Both the position numbers and the translations under genes were made by a program. Below, piece by piece: positions 34,469 through 47,800 of a stretch of 64,000 bases of DNA (position 1 is its first letter; each line of letters starts with the position of its first letter). The notes beneath the pieces were generated by a model. That model was not told the DNA's origin and made no database searches. It worked only from the letters and a program-made list of their open reading frames with translations. This stretch comes from Takakia lepidozioides (lineage: Eukaryota > Streptophyta > Takakiopsida > Takakiales > Takakiaceae), in the NCBI GenBank assembly GCA_030704615.1, contig CM060732.1, forward strand, positions 12,650,001-12,714,000, given 5' to 3'.

Positions 34469-37400
34469 ATCTAACTGATAATTACCAATCTTCTGTTGCT
34501 GTATATTACGTTTGATCATGTGGAGGAGCGGGAGTTAGGTCTGCAGATCTATTTACATTTCATCATCTCGAGAGACCTCGGAGAGAGGCTTTCATGGTTT
34601 ATAAACGTAAGCAATTAGGCAGTAACACTATTAAATGGTTGTCACAAGACAACCTTCAGTGGCTGCGTTGTATGCATACATCCTTTCAAAACTGAGTCTA
34701 CAAACTTTGTATCACTTGTACAGATCAGCGTTATTAGGGTGTAAATGATGAAAAACAAATTTAAGGAGGACCCCGAAAAGTGTCACAGCTCGTATGTGCA
34801 ATCGATAAAATTGGAGGAGACACCTCATTTCAAGTTTTTCAAATCATTTTCCGGTCCCTGTGTCATGAATGTGAACTATCATAAGCTGGAGTCATTGGGA
34901 TAGGTCCATTGATGTTTCAACTCAGCATGCACTGACGAGTAACTAGTCCATCCGGTGTCAAACGATTTTGGATGCTTTACTCAACCGCTACAGACACTAT
35001 CCGATAATGTACTGTCCGCCATGGTTGCCTGTCTATTGAGAAGGTAGAGAGATACAGTGGAAGAAAAGAAGACCCACAGATGACTGCTTTTGGATGCCCG
35101 CATCAAGCAGGTCTTCAACAATATTCGTCGGGAGTCTACTTCTTTGAACGGATTGCAGATTTTCAGCCATGACACGTATCTAGAGCTTAAGGTTCGAAAC
35201 TTGGCATCACTGCAGTGCGATAATCACTGATTTTGGTGTTTGTGCTTTTGCCTATGCATAATCTAGATGATCTATGGTTCAAAGTGTCCATTTTCCAATG
35301 AAAGGACTATTATGAAAGACAGTGGTCCTTGTCCTTGGGATGAAGACATCCACTATATCTTAGGCTTGCTCGGGGAGTTCTCTTGATTTCTCAGATTAGT
35401 ACCAACTAAATTCTACAAACCCTCTGCTGCCGCTATGCGTAGTACATGGGCAATAAACGCAAACACAACTTCTGGCCCACTCTATCCATCCCCTCCCCTT
35501 TTTACTCCTCACTCTGTCCTGTCTTGCCCAATCCCCCTGGCCCCACCAGCAGAATCAGTGGCCTACGCATCACCCACCACAACCAAGTAGTTTGGGGACT
35601 GCACGACTACTATCCGACACTCGCTAGCTCACGCTTATTAGAGTAGGCACGTACCAAGCTTGCCCTGGACCACATCTTCCTGCCCAGCACAACTCTGCCC
35701 ATGCTTTATTTTTGTCAAAGGTCTACCCATCACGCTTACAATCCACTTCGTAGAATTCACGTACTATCGTGAGCGCTACCTTGAACAAGCCATCCTCCCT
35801 AAGAAAAAAGCATGCACTAACGATAGGGGCTTTCCACACGCACACTCTCAACTCTCTCCACTAGGACACGAAATACCATTCAATCTACCTAGTCACCAAA
35901 TGCTTCCAAGAGATTTATGTCACCGCCATATCTCTAACAGATATTTTAAATAATAGGGACCAACCTACACCTATGCCTTGTATCAAGGATCTGAGAATCA
36001 TTCCTGCAACAACTGTTCTATGCAAGGGTGGACGTGCAAGTCGTTGTAATGATAGTTTGGGATGTTTGGTTTTACTCAAGGTTTTCAGTCGGGATGCTTT
36101 TCTCAAACTAGTTCTCTCTTTCTTTGTACTCATTATTAGATATTTTCATGTATAAGCCTTTCTACTAATTGTTAAATTTTGACACAGTTTTGCAGAATTC
36201 GCAGAATTCGAGAAGACAGTTACAAGTGAAAAGCAATGTTTCCATGATTTAGAATAATACACTAGTAAACATCCCATATGGAAGGCACAAGGTCACCTCC
36301 CAGGTCGGAGTAAGTTCTACACCACAGGTGGGTATGGTGGGTGTCCACCATTGTATAATCAACCCGGATATAGAAAACAGGATTCAAACTTTTACAGAAC
36401 CAAAGAGCTTTCAGTTCACAATTGTAAGCAAAGGCATATCTACAAACATCATCCTCTTGTGTGGAGATGGGTCATATGCAAAAGATTTGGGAAAAACAAT
36501 ATAAGTCATTGATTTAATGCTGATGGAGGAGAAAATAGCATCTGAAGGGAAAGGAGACTGACTAATTTGAGACAACAAGGTGCCATGATTGTGGGGCGTT
36601 TGCCTTACAGATTGAGAGAGAGCCTCCTAACAGAGCTCAACACCATTTTGGCGCCATCTGCATTCATAACACAATCACCTTCAGTTCTTGAGCTATCATC
36701 CTCTTAGCCTCATTCAATCTCCAACGTTCTACTGTATGATAATATGTTTTGATTGTTGTGACAACTTTGGCATGTCTAGAGTGCCGCCTAGACATTAGCT
36801 GCTAAGCACTTCAGGTGCTCACAGCTAAAAGACCTCTGCCAAGGACGAGGAAACAAAGAATTTTATTACATCCTCAGGAGGCCCAGGATGAGGAAAAGAG
36901 AGGGGGGAAAAAGATCTAATACATGCACAATATTATATTCATTGAGAAGAAATAATAGATTACGTCCATTGGAGGGGCAGAGAGAGAGAGAATGTACTCA
37001 TAAGACGTTGTTTGCCGAAGCCTTGTGGCCTAGACCCCACGCCCAGTTTGGGCGGAACAGAGAGAGAGAGAGAGTGAGAGAGAGACTCAGATGTTTGCTG
37101 TAGCCTTCTGGCCATAGACCCTGTGCCCAGTTCGGAACAGACTGTGAGGGAACAGACAAGAGGGAACAGACTTGTGAGAGCTCATGTGTGAGCTGCCCAG
37201 CAATTAGACCCCAAGAGGCCCAGGGCTTTAGGCTCAGCCTTGAAAGTTGGTGAACAGAGGTGCAGGGACTATGTTCTTGATGGTAATTAAGAGGGTCACT
37301 CTCTGCTGAGAATACCCGGACATTATACAAAAGATAGATATTGTCTTCAGGTCCACAGACCATGCAATGACAATCTCCCTTTCCTCTCTGCATCTGTTTA

Positions 37401-38047
37401 TTGGAAGACTACGTGCTGATTGTATCAGATCATCCTTAAGGTCCTCACGCCTATCACAAACTGTAAGCAAGTTCCGGGAAGTTTTATGCCTAATTCGACA
37501 TTTGTGCCTCTGACATGGCCTCCTCCAAGTCAGCTTCATCTAGCACAAGTTCTTCCTGCCTAATAGTCAGTTACTTGAAAAATCCACTCTATCCCTCTCT
37601 CCTAGGACTTGACACACAGAGAGAAATGAAACAATACTTCATAAAGTCTGCAGAACAAAGAGCCTATGGGATGAGAAAGAAAGAAACAAGAAAGAGAAAT
37701 GAAATGATACTTCATAACGTCCGCGGAAAGCTCAAAGAGCTTATGGGACAAAATGGAAAAAACATGAGAGAGGAAACAAAACCAAAAATACAGCCCAAAA
37801 GCAAGTATTGCTCAAGGGATTGTGTAAGAGTCAAAAGCCTCATGCAGGGACAGATCCTCGTAGTGAAAGACCTCTGTGAGAGATTGGGGTATCATGGAAT
37901 AGACAATTGAATCTTCCACAGATCTCATATTAGAAAGGACAGTCAAAGAACAACTGTTCTTCTTTCAGAGAGAGCAAGAGAGAATGTACTTTTAAGATGT
38001 TTGCAGTAGCCTTGAAGCCATAGACCCTGCCAGTTTGGGCAGAACAC

Positions 38048-38089
<42 letters not shown>

Positions 38090-38211
38090 CACTATGACAA
38101 GATGACAACAGGCAGGTGTGGTCACCGGTGGCAGCCTTGCACATAAGGATTATTTCATATATATTGCATGGAGAAACTATGATTGTAAAAAACCTGAGAA
38201 TATGGGTGCTT
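34469..38211. other. Intergenic spacer, no gene recognised; simple repeats
   Basis: No supported CDS. It holds a family of GA-linked repeats (see 37003-38095) and a local direct repeat around 37622-37742, in which GAAATGAAA..ATACTTCATAA recurs about 73 bp apart. Confidence 0.6.
37003..38095. repeat. Three related GA-associated repeat units
   Basis: Units near 37005-37077, 37090-37140 and 37997-38087 share the pattern GTTTGC.GTAGCCTT...GCCATAGACCCTG...CCCAGTTTGGGC.GAACA, the first and third followed by (AG)n. The longest pure run is about 38049-38085. Between the second and third units is unrelated sequence. Confidence 0.65.
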
Positions 38212-41200
38212 TCAACAACCACTAGGGACGGGCAACTTGCCTACAACCAAGGCATGCGACAGGCCAGATGGCACATTATATTCTGTCTCGATCGCCCACT
38301 TTGCGGAAGCTAGGCCATAAGCAAGTGCTTTCACCATGTCAGCGTTTGCTGAAAGAGAGACCAATGTTCCGGCCACCAAGCAGTCCCCAGCCCCACTAAG
38401 ATTCACAATTGAGGCATGTAGAGCTGGAAAATGCAAGCATGTGACTGAAAACTGGCCTTCTTTGGAATCTGGTATGCCAGGTTTTGACCCTCCGAATGCA
38501 TTGATATGGTCAGCCAGTATGGCTCCTTCATGTGCAGGCAGCTCCCTTACTGACAAATTACTGTTTGCCAAGCAGATTTAGAGTATCAATTTTCCTATCA
38601 TTAGCTCCCCTAAATCAATAAGAGTACTCTGGGTGTAGGCAAATCTACAGCCAATCCTCTCTGTTGACAAGCCCCAATGATAGTAGGATTTTCATATTAC
38701 AGTGGGTATCAGAAAGGTGGTGAATCCACCTTAATTCACTGTGCTACATATAAACAGGCAGATTCCTCATGACTGATAAAACCCAAGAGCATAATGAGCA
38801 TAATGGCCTTAGGCTTCAAAACAGATACCGGAGCAGTGAGCAACAGTAGAATGAACTGAATACAGAACTGATTAGGAAATACATGGTGTTGAATGCACTC
38901 CCACTTTGCCTTTAACGGCCTGATTCTTTCATAGTGTCTTACGATTTGTGTCGTACCTGAGTGAATGAATAGTGGAAGGAGGAAGATCGGCTGAGCAGAG
39001 GACAGCACCAAGTCCACCAAGAGTGAGTATAATGTATTTCAAGCCTGCCTGAAGTAAAACCCGAATTGAATGCCTCAACTGCCAGATTACAGCAGTCGGG
39101 CTGGTTAGATATGTCTTTGAATCCTCATTATCGACTGGTTTGCTCCTCTCACCATTCTGATAAAGAGCATCTGCCATTGCAACAAGCTCAGCCTCATTGG
39201 GTGAGACATATGTGATCTGTAGCACACACAAATATAGTTATCCTCAACACATAGCAATGCCAGAATGTCCCATAATTAGACCAAGCACTTGGGAGTGCCA
39301 AAACCTCTCCCTCGACCTTTCTGGACATCATGTGAACGTAGTAAACGTCTTTCTTCTTCTCACTCGCACGTCAAATCTCTTTCAAGCAAAGGTATTTGCA
39401 GTCAATATCCACCTTGTGGACATTGTGAATGTTCATTCTTTTTCTTGCGGGTTTGTCAAACAGTGAACCTACAGAGGGCGGGGATCAGCATTGATCTCAG
39501 CTTCACATACCGCAAAAAACAGGTGCAACTGTGGAATGTATATTGATGTCAAATTGAAGTTATGGTAAAGATCATGCTTGAGTGGATCTTGCTAGCCAGA
39601 CTCAACTTCCTGTTTTGATAGGGAAACACTGGGCATGGGGTCTATGGTCACAAGGAAAAATTAAGGGATGTCTTGCTGCAAATTCTTTTTCACTCTACAG
39701 CACATCATCAGACAACTCATCTTTCCTAGCAAGTCATCTTGGTATACAGCCTACTCTTGAATGGTAACGTATGGACTTTGTGATAACACACATGTACAGT
39801 ACTCACAAGGTCAAGAAGATTTGTAGCTCTGACAGATTTGGCCACTGACACTGGCTCATACCAAACTGGTACTCTTGCCTCCTTTGCCACTGCAAATGAA
39901 TGGAGGAACAATGAATGCCAAATATCAGGTCTGTATCCACTCAGGTAAACGTCTCTCCAGCCTCCACCTTACAGCTAGTTTTAAAGTCAGCATAGGGGAT
40001 TCAGCCTCAAATTTCACTTAGAAAACATGGCATCATAGAGCTCTAGAACAGGCTCAATAGTATCTTTTTACCAGAAGATCAATGATATAATGCTTACAAT
40101 TGCAAGCAGCTTCCAATGCTGAGGGCAGCAGATTGGCATCAAGCATGACAATAGGTGCACATCTGATAGCCTCTGCAAACTGAGTGATCCATTCAGGTGT
40201 CAAATGCTCCTCCTGCCCACATAGCGCCCACCCCTGACATGTAACACTTGCAAAGCTACATCCTCTCATACCAGACATGTGTTTCATTGCCCCTGACTGT
40301 CACTTCCCTTCTTGCAGTGAGGGGGATGTAACTCCAGGATATTTGCATGCATACGCAATCTGGACTTCTATGGGTGCAATAAATTACAGCAAAACAAGCA
40401 CACCATCAAATCCTGTCTGTCGCCACTGCGTACTGTCTTGGCCTATCCTCCATAAGAGTTCAACAACAATGTTTGCAAAGGGATAGGGGTTGTTTCATGG
40501 AATGCCATAACTGCATACAGATACCACTACCCCACAGACAGTGGCAAGCATTGACTTACGATAGCAGAAGTATCTGCCACAGCTGCAGCCACCTCGCCTT
40601 GCTTGTCAAAGACTGCTGAAACTACAGGTGTATTTGCCCCTGCACACCTGCGAATCCCTGCCTTCCTCCCTTTAGCAAAATCCGAGTCTGTATGTTATAG
40701 CCATAATGCAACAGCAAGCACAACGGCAACCTGGAAGACTGTTGAAGTTAATCTGAACACAACAATGTTCACTTCAGTATGTGTTGATTTATGTGACTTC
40801 ACAAACATACAGAAAAACCTTGAGGCAAAGCCAAGAAACGCTGACAAGATCAGCAGCTATTCTCCTCTATCTCCCCCTAAAAGTATTATCCTCCCAGCCA
40901 AAAGAGCATTGAGACTCACCACTGACAGAAAGTCCTAGCGATTTCCAATGTGTGAGGAGTGCATCCCCTGCATACAGAGACAGACCCCTTCCTCAAGTTT
41001 AATCCCAGCTTACTACTGCCACATTGTTTCTGTTGGCAGGAAAATATAAAGATTGTGCTTCTTTAAGCAAGAAGAAAAGTACTGACGGTGAGAACATCCT
41101 TCGAGAATCATAAAGTTCATAGAATGCAACACACTCTCCTACCTGGAATGTCTTCACCAACCACACTGATGAGAAATGGGTTGGTTCCCAATATTGCCAT

Positions 41201-42272
41201 GCTTTCAGCCACGTTCCTTGCAACCCCCCCTTGGACGTATCGCACCTGCAAAAGCATTCTGCGCAATTTATTGCAACAGTTCCAGTAATGAAAGGTGGAA
41301 GCTTAAAAAGGCTGACCTCTGGCAAGTTCCTTAGTAATGAGATGGTAAGCAAAACCAGATAAGTTGTCCAAACGTTCCAAAGTCTGCAATCTCCAAGATT
41401 TCTCTGCCTCTCCCAAATTCTTTCACAAATCAATATGAGGGGAAGGGTATCCTCTCAAAGGAAGCCCACAACAATCAGGCATAATCCATGCCACTCTCTA
41501 TCACATAATCTGAAGTACTAAATTGTTGATTGTATTGGACCAAAAGTGTAATCGAGCAACAAAAGACATGCCAGTTAAGGAGCATTAAACAACTTGGCCA
41601 GGCGTGGTGGTCCCACGTGTCAGTCCCTGTGCAGAGGGTGTAGCCTGAATGTCAAGGACCATTCCTCCTATTACCACTGGCAATCCTTCCTTGGGTCTCC
41701 CACTGTTCTCTTTGGCCTGCAAATTCTTACAGCAGTATACACTCAATGTTAAACATAAAATCTGCAAACACTGTAAATATCCCTACCCTGCAAATTCTCT
41801 GTCCTTCTCTCATTTCACATAACTGAGTACAGATTGTAGGAATTCATATTAAGCTGTCCTCAGCTCTCATAGCTTAAGGCTTCAGCGGTGGCTCAACGGC
41901 AGGCATACCCTCACACACAGCAACGGACTGAGGAGGAATTACACATACTACAGACAACACCTACACCCACTACGGAAAAAGACAACGCGCGCACACACGC
42001 ACAACCTAAGTCGGAAGAGCCACGATGAACTGCAAAGAGGAGAAGAAGATAGAAAGGAAAACAGTAGAGGGCATGCCTGCCACCACTCTCGATCGTGTAG
42101 ATCCAGAAAATTGTTAACATCATCGGACAGCAGCATACCGAGACACAAGCCCTATCTCTCTCGCTAAACCCTGGTGGATGCGAACCCCACATAAGGCTCC
42201 GGGAGGTTTACTTTCCCCCGGGGTCAATGGCCGTAAGGCTATGGCAAGCCCTACAGGAACGGCATGAGACAT

Positions 42273-42303
<31 letters not shown>

Positions 42304-42573
42304 AAATGTGGCGGGGGCCCCACTATTCTGATCAGTTCGTCTTTTCTTTTCCTTCGTCACATAAGCTCTTTGAGCTTCCCCGTGCATGTTCTTCCTTTCG
42401 ACTTTCTTTCTGTCCTCTCACTCTCTCATAGGTAACAACTGCTAAATTGTTATACTAAAACAATCAACAGTAGGTAAGGCATGAAGCACCAGTGAAGGGG
42501 ACGCCGATGGACCAGTAAAGGATGTAAAATGATGCGCAAGGGTAGCAAGCCGTCGCTGCTGCATCAGCTCCAT
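38212..42573 (-). CDS. PfkB-family kinase, probable peroxisomal pseudouridine kinase, nine exons
   Basis: Minus-strand exons 42573-42490, 41716-41594, 41245-41143, 40967-40920, 40657-40560, 40212-40098, 39889-39807, 39216-38957 and 38560-38212 join in frame (phases agree at every junction) to give 420 residues. The N-terminus MELMQQRRLATLAHHF contains RL-x5-HF, a PTS2 peroxisomal signal, as I recall for plant pseudouridine kinase. Then come PVVIGGMVLDI, TTTPGQ plus VRYVQGGVARNVAE, GANTPVVSAVFD, the long middle, and the PfkB signature LSGAGDCLVAGT with the catalytic Asp. The enzyme would phosphorylate pseudouridine from RNA turnover to pseudouridine 5'-phosphate, which a glycosidase then cleaves. 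Exon 1 and its first intron are the least certain, because an extra small exon could be missed. One donor (exon 2) is GTTGTT, weak but GT. A ribokinase of another specificity is the alternative. Confidence 0.85.
42260..42300. repeat. (CT)n microsatellite in first intron of the kinase gene
   Basis: Uninterrupted CT dinucleotides at about 42270-42298, lying between exon 1 and exon 2. Confidence 0.9.
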
Positions 42574-44824
42574 TTCTATGTAGCGCTTTCCTACTCTTCT
42601 CTTATCGGCTCTTGTTTCTTGATTTGGTGCCGCTCTCAGAAAGAGTACTCATCCATGAAACTCCTTACCTTCCCGCGTTCCAAGCTTCAAGTTCACTGTT
42701 TCAATGCACTGTCATCAGTTCTCTTCTCTCACAAACAGGTCATGAACTCGCAACATGCCAGGGTCTTATCTTCCTCGAGAGTGAATGTAATTGATCATGT
42801 TTCATGAAGTACCTAAAAAGGTTCTTTTATTCCGCTGAGAAAGGCCACTTTATACAAATATCCAGAGCGAGAATATGGCGGCTAGCTAGGGTATGGAGTC
42901 ACGCCAAGAGTCATAAAGCCCCGCGAGACACAATCAAACATTCCCATAAGTTGTGAGCCATAAATGCAGCACCCTGCACGCACGCCACACTACACTGCTG
43001 TCAACACAAATGTCCCTCCAGTACCGGCACCAATTGCTGACCACCAAGGTTCGCCTATAGAGGACGACTGGTTACACTGGAATATTGTCCTACACACACA
43101 TTCCGCTCAAAATGTGACGTAACAGGGCTGGTGCCAGCCAGCCCAGAGCATGAAACGGGCGTAACCTACTGGGTGACGCCAACATACTATTATACTGTAA
43201 CCACTATTTCGAGCGGGTAGAGGTTCCCGCCCAGCCTTTCTGACCCGTGTCCCTCAACAAGTTTCAAATTTGAATCCCCTGCTCATCCGCTTTCAAATTG
43301 GTCGTGCTGGACTGTGCCTGTCCTATAGCCAGGTTTCGCCAAAATAAATGAGAAATGAGTGCTTCAATTGTTTTGTTTGTTTTTCCTTTTCTTTGAAAAA
43401 TATATAAAATGAAATAGAGAGGACATATTTGTTTTGCTGCACCGCATTGATGAAGGGTTGAACTTTAGACCTTTCATAGGGGTCGTACAACTGCGAATCG
43501 CGCACTGAACATAAAATTTTCCTTTGTAAATTGAAGTACCTTCCTGTCCGGAAACCGTTCCACAGATTCAACGTTATCGCCCCAAGAGTACAATGGAACA
43601 TCCTTTGCCCCCCGCGCAATTTGCCTTATTTTACCAGGTAAAGTTTCCGCCCTTGGGCTAGGATTCTCAAATCTTGCTTTATGGGGTTTGATATTTCCTC
43701 ACTAGTTCTCATAATGTACAGTCACCGCATTTCGGTTCTTATAAAGCTGAGAGACTTGTACACGAACTTTACCTCTTCCAAGGACGGCACATGAAACTGG
43801 TTGTCTGTAAAGATGCCTCCAACAAAGCTGGGAGCTGTCGTCACCCTATTTTATCACAGTTGATCTTTGTGTTATGAGGCCTTTAAAATATTCTTAAGAA
43901 AATATTACTATAAACAATTCCTACCTCAACATTTTCTATCTTTTCTTTTGTGTTTCAGTGAACGGGTCCCCTTTGGCCTTTGCCCGGGCTGGTCCTATTT
44001 ACCCTATCGTTTGGAAAACCTTACCATATATTTTCAAAACAAAAGTAATGTAAGCTTATTATCATATCAGTATAATAATAACAGAATATTATTCTTTGGG
44101 TGCGTCCCTCGCCCGATCGCCCGTCTGCTTCATGGCTCTTTGGGGTTTATTCTTTTCCCCTAAATTCGATAAAATATCGGGACTTCATCCCCTTTCCAAA
44201 TATATATATATATTTTTTATTAGGACTAAGGTACCTCCTTATATGATGCTTTTCTTCTATGTTATTTTTTTCAAAGAAACTCTATGCTAATAGTAATGTA
44301 AACATTTTTTCCCCTCAAATAAACTTAATAAAGTTCCCAGGGCGACAGTCCCTGTTCTCTAAAGTAAATATATATATATATATAAACGGAAAAAAAAAAC
44401 AGGTAGTACTAATTACTAACTACGCAGCTGGCAGTTTTTTGGTTGTCAATAAGAAATTATTCCATTGTGTCACCTTATGGCTTGGGTTTTAATTGTTTTT
44501 TCCCCGCCTTCTTTCTTTTCCCCCAAGAACTAAAATGAAATTACCAAAAGAAAACCCGAAATGATGGTGCCTAAACCAAGTTTGTGGTAGGTTGAAAGAG
44601 AGGGCTGTGCACGGTACTCACGTTCCCCTCCCGAATTGAACGCTGCTCGGTCGGCGACGGTGTGTGAGGAAGGCCGGTGAAGGGTGACCGGCGGACCGTT
44701 GTAGTGGCAAGGCTCTTGCCGCCGAAAAGCGCTCCCTTCTAAAAATTGCTTCCCTCTTACGACCACTTTGCATCATTGTCTGTGCACAGTCTGTATTTTT
44801 CAAAGCTTTTCTCCAACCCTAGCG
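42574..44824. promoter_or_regulatory. Divergent intergenic region between the kinase (minus) and DEK (plus) genes
   Basis: About 2.25 kb with the two genes pointing away from each other, so it must hold both promoters. It is AT-rich in 43850-44500, with TA runs at 44202-44214 and 44367-44382. The last 200 bp before the DEK ATG are GC-richer and probably the 5' UTR. No gene is recognised inside. Confidence 0.55.
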
Positions 44825-47800
44825 ATGGCGGACACTGCTGCCGAGGCCCCGCCTAATGGGAAGCCTATAGAGGAACGAGAGGCGGAAGGCGACGTGGTGA
44901 AGGTGGAGGTAGTGCAGGAGAATGCGGGTGTAGGGGAGAGTGACAGGGAGGTGACTGTGGAGGAGGAGGTGAAAGGAGAAGCGATGGAGGAAGGTAAAGA
45001 GAATGCAGAAGGAGTAGCGGAGGAGGAGGTTAAGGAGGCCGTGAAACTGGATAAGGTGGAAGAGCAACCAGAGGTGAAGGAGGGGGGGAATGTGGAAGAA
45101 AGACATGAAAGCAATGAGGAGGAGAAAGTTGCGGACAAAGAGGAACCTGGAACGAAGGAAGCAGGTGAAGAACACGCGAAAGATGAAAAGAAGGAGGTAT
45201 TAGAGGAGGAAGAGAAAGAGGAAGAGGAAGTGAAAGAGGAAACGAAGGAACTGAAGGAAGCAGAAGGAAACTTGAAAGAGGAAACGGAGGAGGCAGCAGA
45301 AGAGAACGTGGAAGTGGAAACGAAGGAATCCGTAGAAGAGGAAACGAAGGAGGCAGGAGAAGAGGATGTGAAAGTTGATGCCATGGAGATTGATGAGACA
45401 GCTAAGGTGGACGCAGAAGTGGAAAAAGAAGAAGAGGAAATTGAGGCAGAGGAAGAAGAGGAGGAAGTAATTACACCCGCACCGCAAAAGAAAAAACCAG
45501 GAAGACCAAGGAAAGCGGACGCTGTGGTTAAACCTGGGGTTAAACCTGTGGAGAAAACGCCGATCGAGAGCAAGAAGAGGCCTCGGCAAAAGAAGGAAAT
45601 TCCCGCTTCTTCTGTAGAGAGACCAGCTCGCGAGCGCAAGTCCATCGAAAGGTTTATTGCGTCAGCTGAAAAAGACAGGACGAAGGAAGTTCAGATAAAG
45701 CAGGTATGCTGTTTGCGTGTTGAGTGCGTTTACTGGAGGGCATGCTTTTGCTATCGCCTTTGCCAGTTTCTTTGAAGGAGGTTCCGTCAGGGGTTTACAT
45801 TGCCTCGGTTCTTTCTAGGTGACGCTGTTTTTCTTATTATCGTGAATTATACTTTTTTTCTTTTTGCTCCACCTCGCCTTAGCAAAGGAAGGTATTGAAG
45901 TGTTAGCTTTCTTCTTTGCTCTTTGTGTTGTCTGCAGGCTTTCAATCATCTAAAACATCCATTTTTTATTCTCTTGTTATGCAGGGCGATGGTACTTCCC
46001 TCAAGGATATTCCAAACGGTAAGCAGCTTGTCTCTCTCTTCTTACTCAATAGGATGTCTCTCCACAGCCTGTCTTCCTCCCCCCTGTGTAATATGTCCTG
46101 GCCATCATTTCCCCCCTACTATGGGTTATTGATGGAATAGATAAAGGAACCACTTTTCTGTAAGCAGCTCTGAGGAAAGCTGGCATTCGCATCTTCTGGT
46201 ACTTTCAGAGCGAACCAGTCTTCCATTGTCTCAAAGGAAAATGGCCTCTTCTGGGTTGAATTGGTACCTATGCACTCAATGTGAACTTCAAACACAGTTG
46301 AGCTGGCATTGCTTTGCTTAGAAAGTAGTGAACTAATAGTGCCACTCGAAACTTTTCTACACTTCTGGCAGTAGGCTCTCCTTATAATGAGCTCCCACTG
46401 CCGGCCCCCCAACCCCCCCTTCTTTTCTTGAGCTATGGGACCTCAATCGTATGTTGCTGATCCTTCTCACTATGCCCCCCCACAGCTCTAATGCAGCTCC
46501 ATCTTGTCACCCTGGTTACTAGCTCTGTAGATTTAAATACAATGGACCCTCTTGTTTGAAGATCCTCTCTTGTTATGGCTCGGTATTGAGTGGAACATGG
46601 AGTTTCTCCCACGCATGTAACAAAAGTCCTTGTTCAACTGACTGCTGCAAACCTGGTACATTTGTATAGCATATTGCATCGCTTTGTCTCCTGATGATAG
46701 GTTCGTGGATTTTCATTGCAGTTTTGTACAAGATCAGCAAAAGGGCCAGGAATGATGACATTCTGTACACTTTGTATTCCCTTCTATTTAACAAACGTGG
46801 AAAGGTATGTGTTTTCCATCACCAACAGGGATGTTGCTGGGAACAGTTATCTTTATTCTGGCCTCTTGCACATGTCCCAAGGAAAAATGTGGTTGTTCCT
46901 TCAAGGCTGGAGCACAAGCTGGCCTGCCTACAGGCTCAGCAACCGTGCCAATGAGTAAGACATACTCTTAAGAGGATTTGATGTATGTTCGGATATTGAC
47001 ATACAAGATGCTTCCGTGTAAAGCATCCATCACAAGGAGCTGGCCTTTGGCATGCCCTGACAATGATGAATACAGTCTTTAGAGACTGCTCTAAGTGTGA
47101 ACTGTAAGTGACAGGCAGTCCTACTTGTTGGTCTGCTTTATGTATAACAATCCTTCCTTGCGGATTAAAGAGCCCCTCTTTTTTGGTGGTGCTGCAGCAT
47201 GGCCCACTAGAAGATGCAGCAGATGCAAGGGCCTTGCATTCACACTTTGGTTCTTATAAGGATGGTATTGCACCATACCTTTACCAATTCCTTTAACACA
47301 TAAGATTAAGAAGTCATCTAAAGTGATGAGAAACAAGGGAGTTAGCACATTGCCTCTCTTCTCCTCCCTTGTACAAGAAAAAAAATTTACACCCTCTGGA
47401 CCATTTAACGTGTCGGTGTTCTGTGAATAGGCCTGAAACTAGATTACTTGACCTGCCAGAGCTGTCTCAAGGTTTGAACCTTTTGTCAGCCTCAGCTGTA
47501 GCTAAAGATAGACTGCTTGGAAAATGTGGCATGTGTGTGACCGTGTGCTTCTGTGCAGGCTTCGGTTCTCAAGCATCACATCATGCAATTTTCAGGATAT
47601 GCTTGGGGTGACAATCTGGTATGTCCTTTTGGTACCATGTGCGTCCCTTTGTCTGTTTGTGTGAAAATGGACAAAGAAGTTCTCTAAGTATCCTTGTAAA
47701 AGAGTCAAACTGAATGTCTTGTGGAGGTAGAGAGAGCCTTATTGTTTTCAAGTCATTATTATGAGAGGCATTTCAAAAAAATCTTACCTGTGATCTCCAT

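Noticed and set aside
37059-38090. Possible CRISPR-like spaced repeats
   Set aside because: Only three diverged units with (AG)n tails in a plant genome; ordinary dispersed or simple repeats.
41911-42192. 93-codon minus ORF as alternative first exon of the kinase gene
   Set aside because: Cys/Phe/Ser-rich and unlike the family, whereas the exon at 42573-42490 gives a PTS2 signal with matching phase.
43170-43300. tRNA-like sequence with TTTGAATCCC
   Set aside because: No complementary acceptor stem or A box at the right distance.
44800-45645. 281-codon minus-strand Ser/Phe-rich ORF opposite DEK exon 1
   Set aside because: Shadow of the GAA/GAG-rich acidic exon; the plus strand has the conserved protein.
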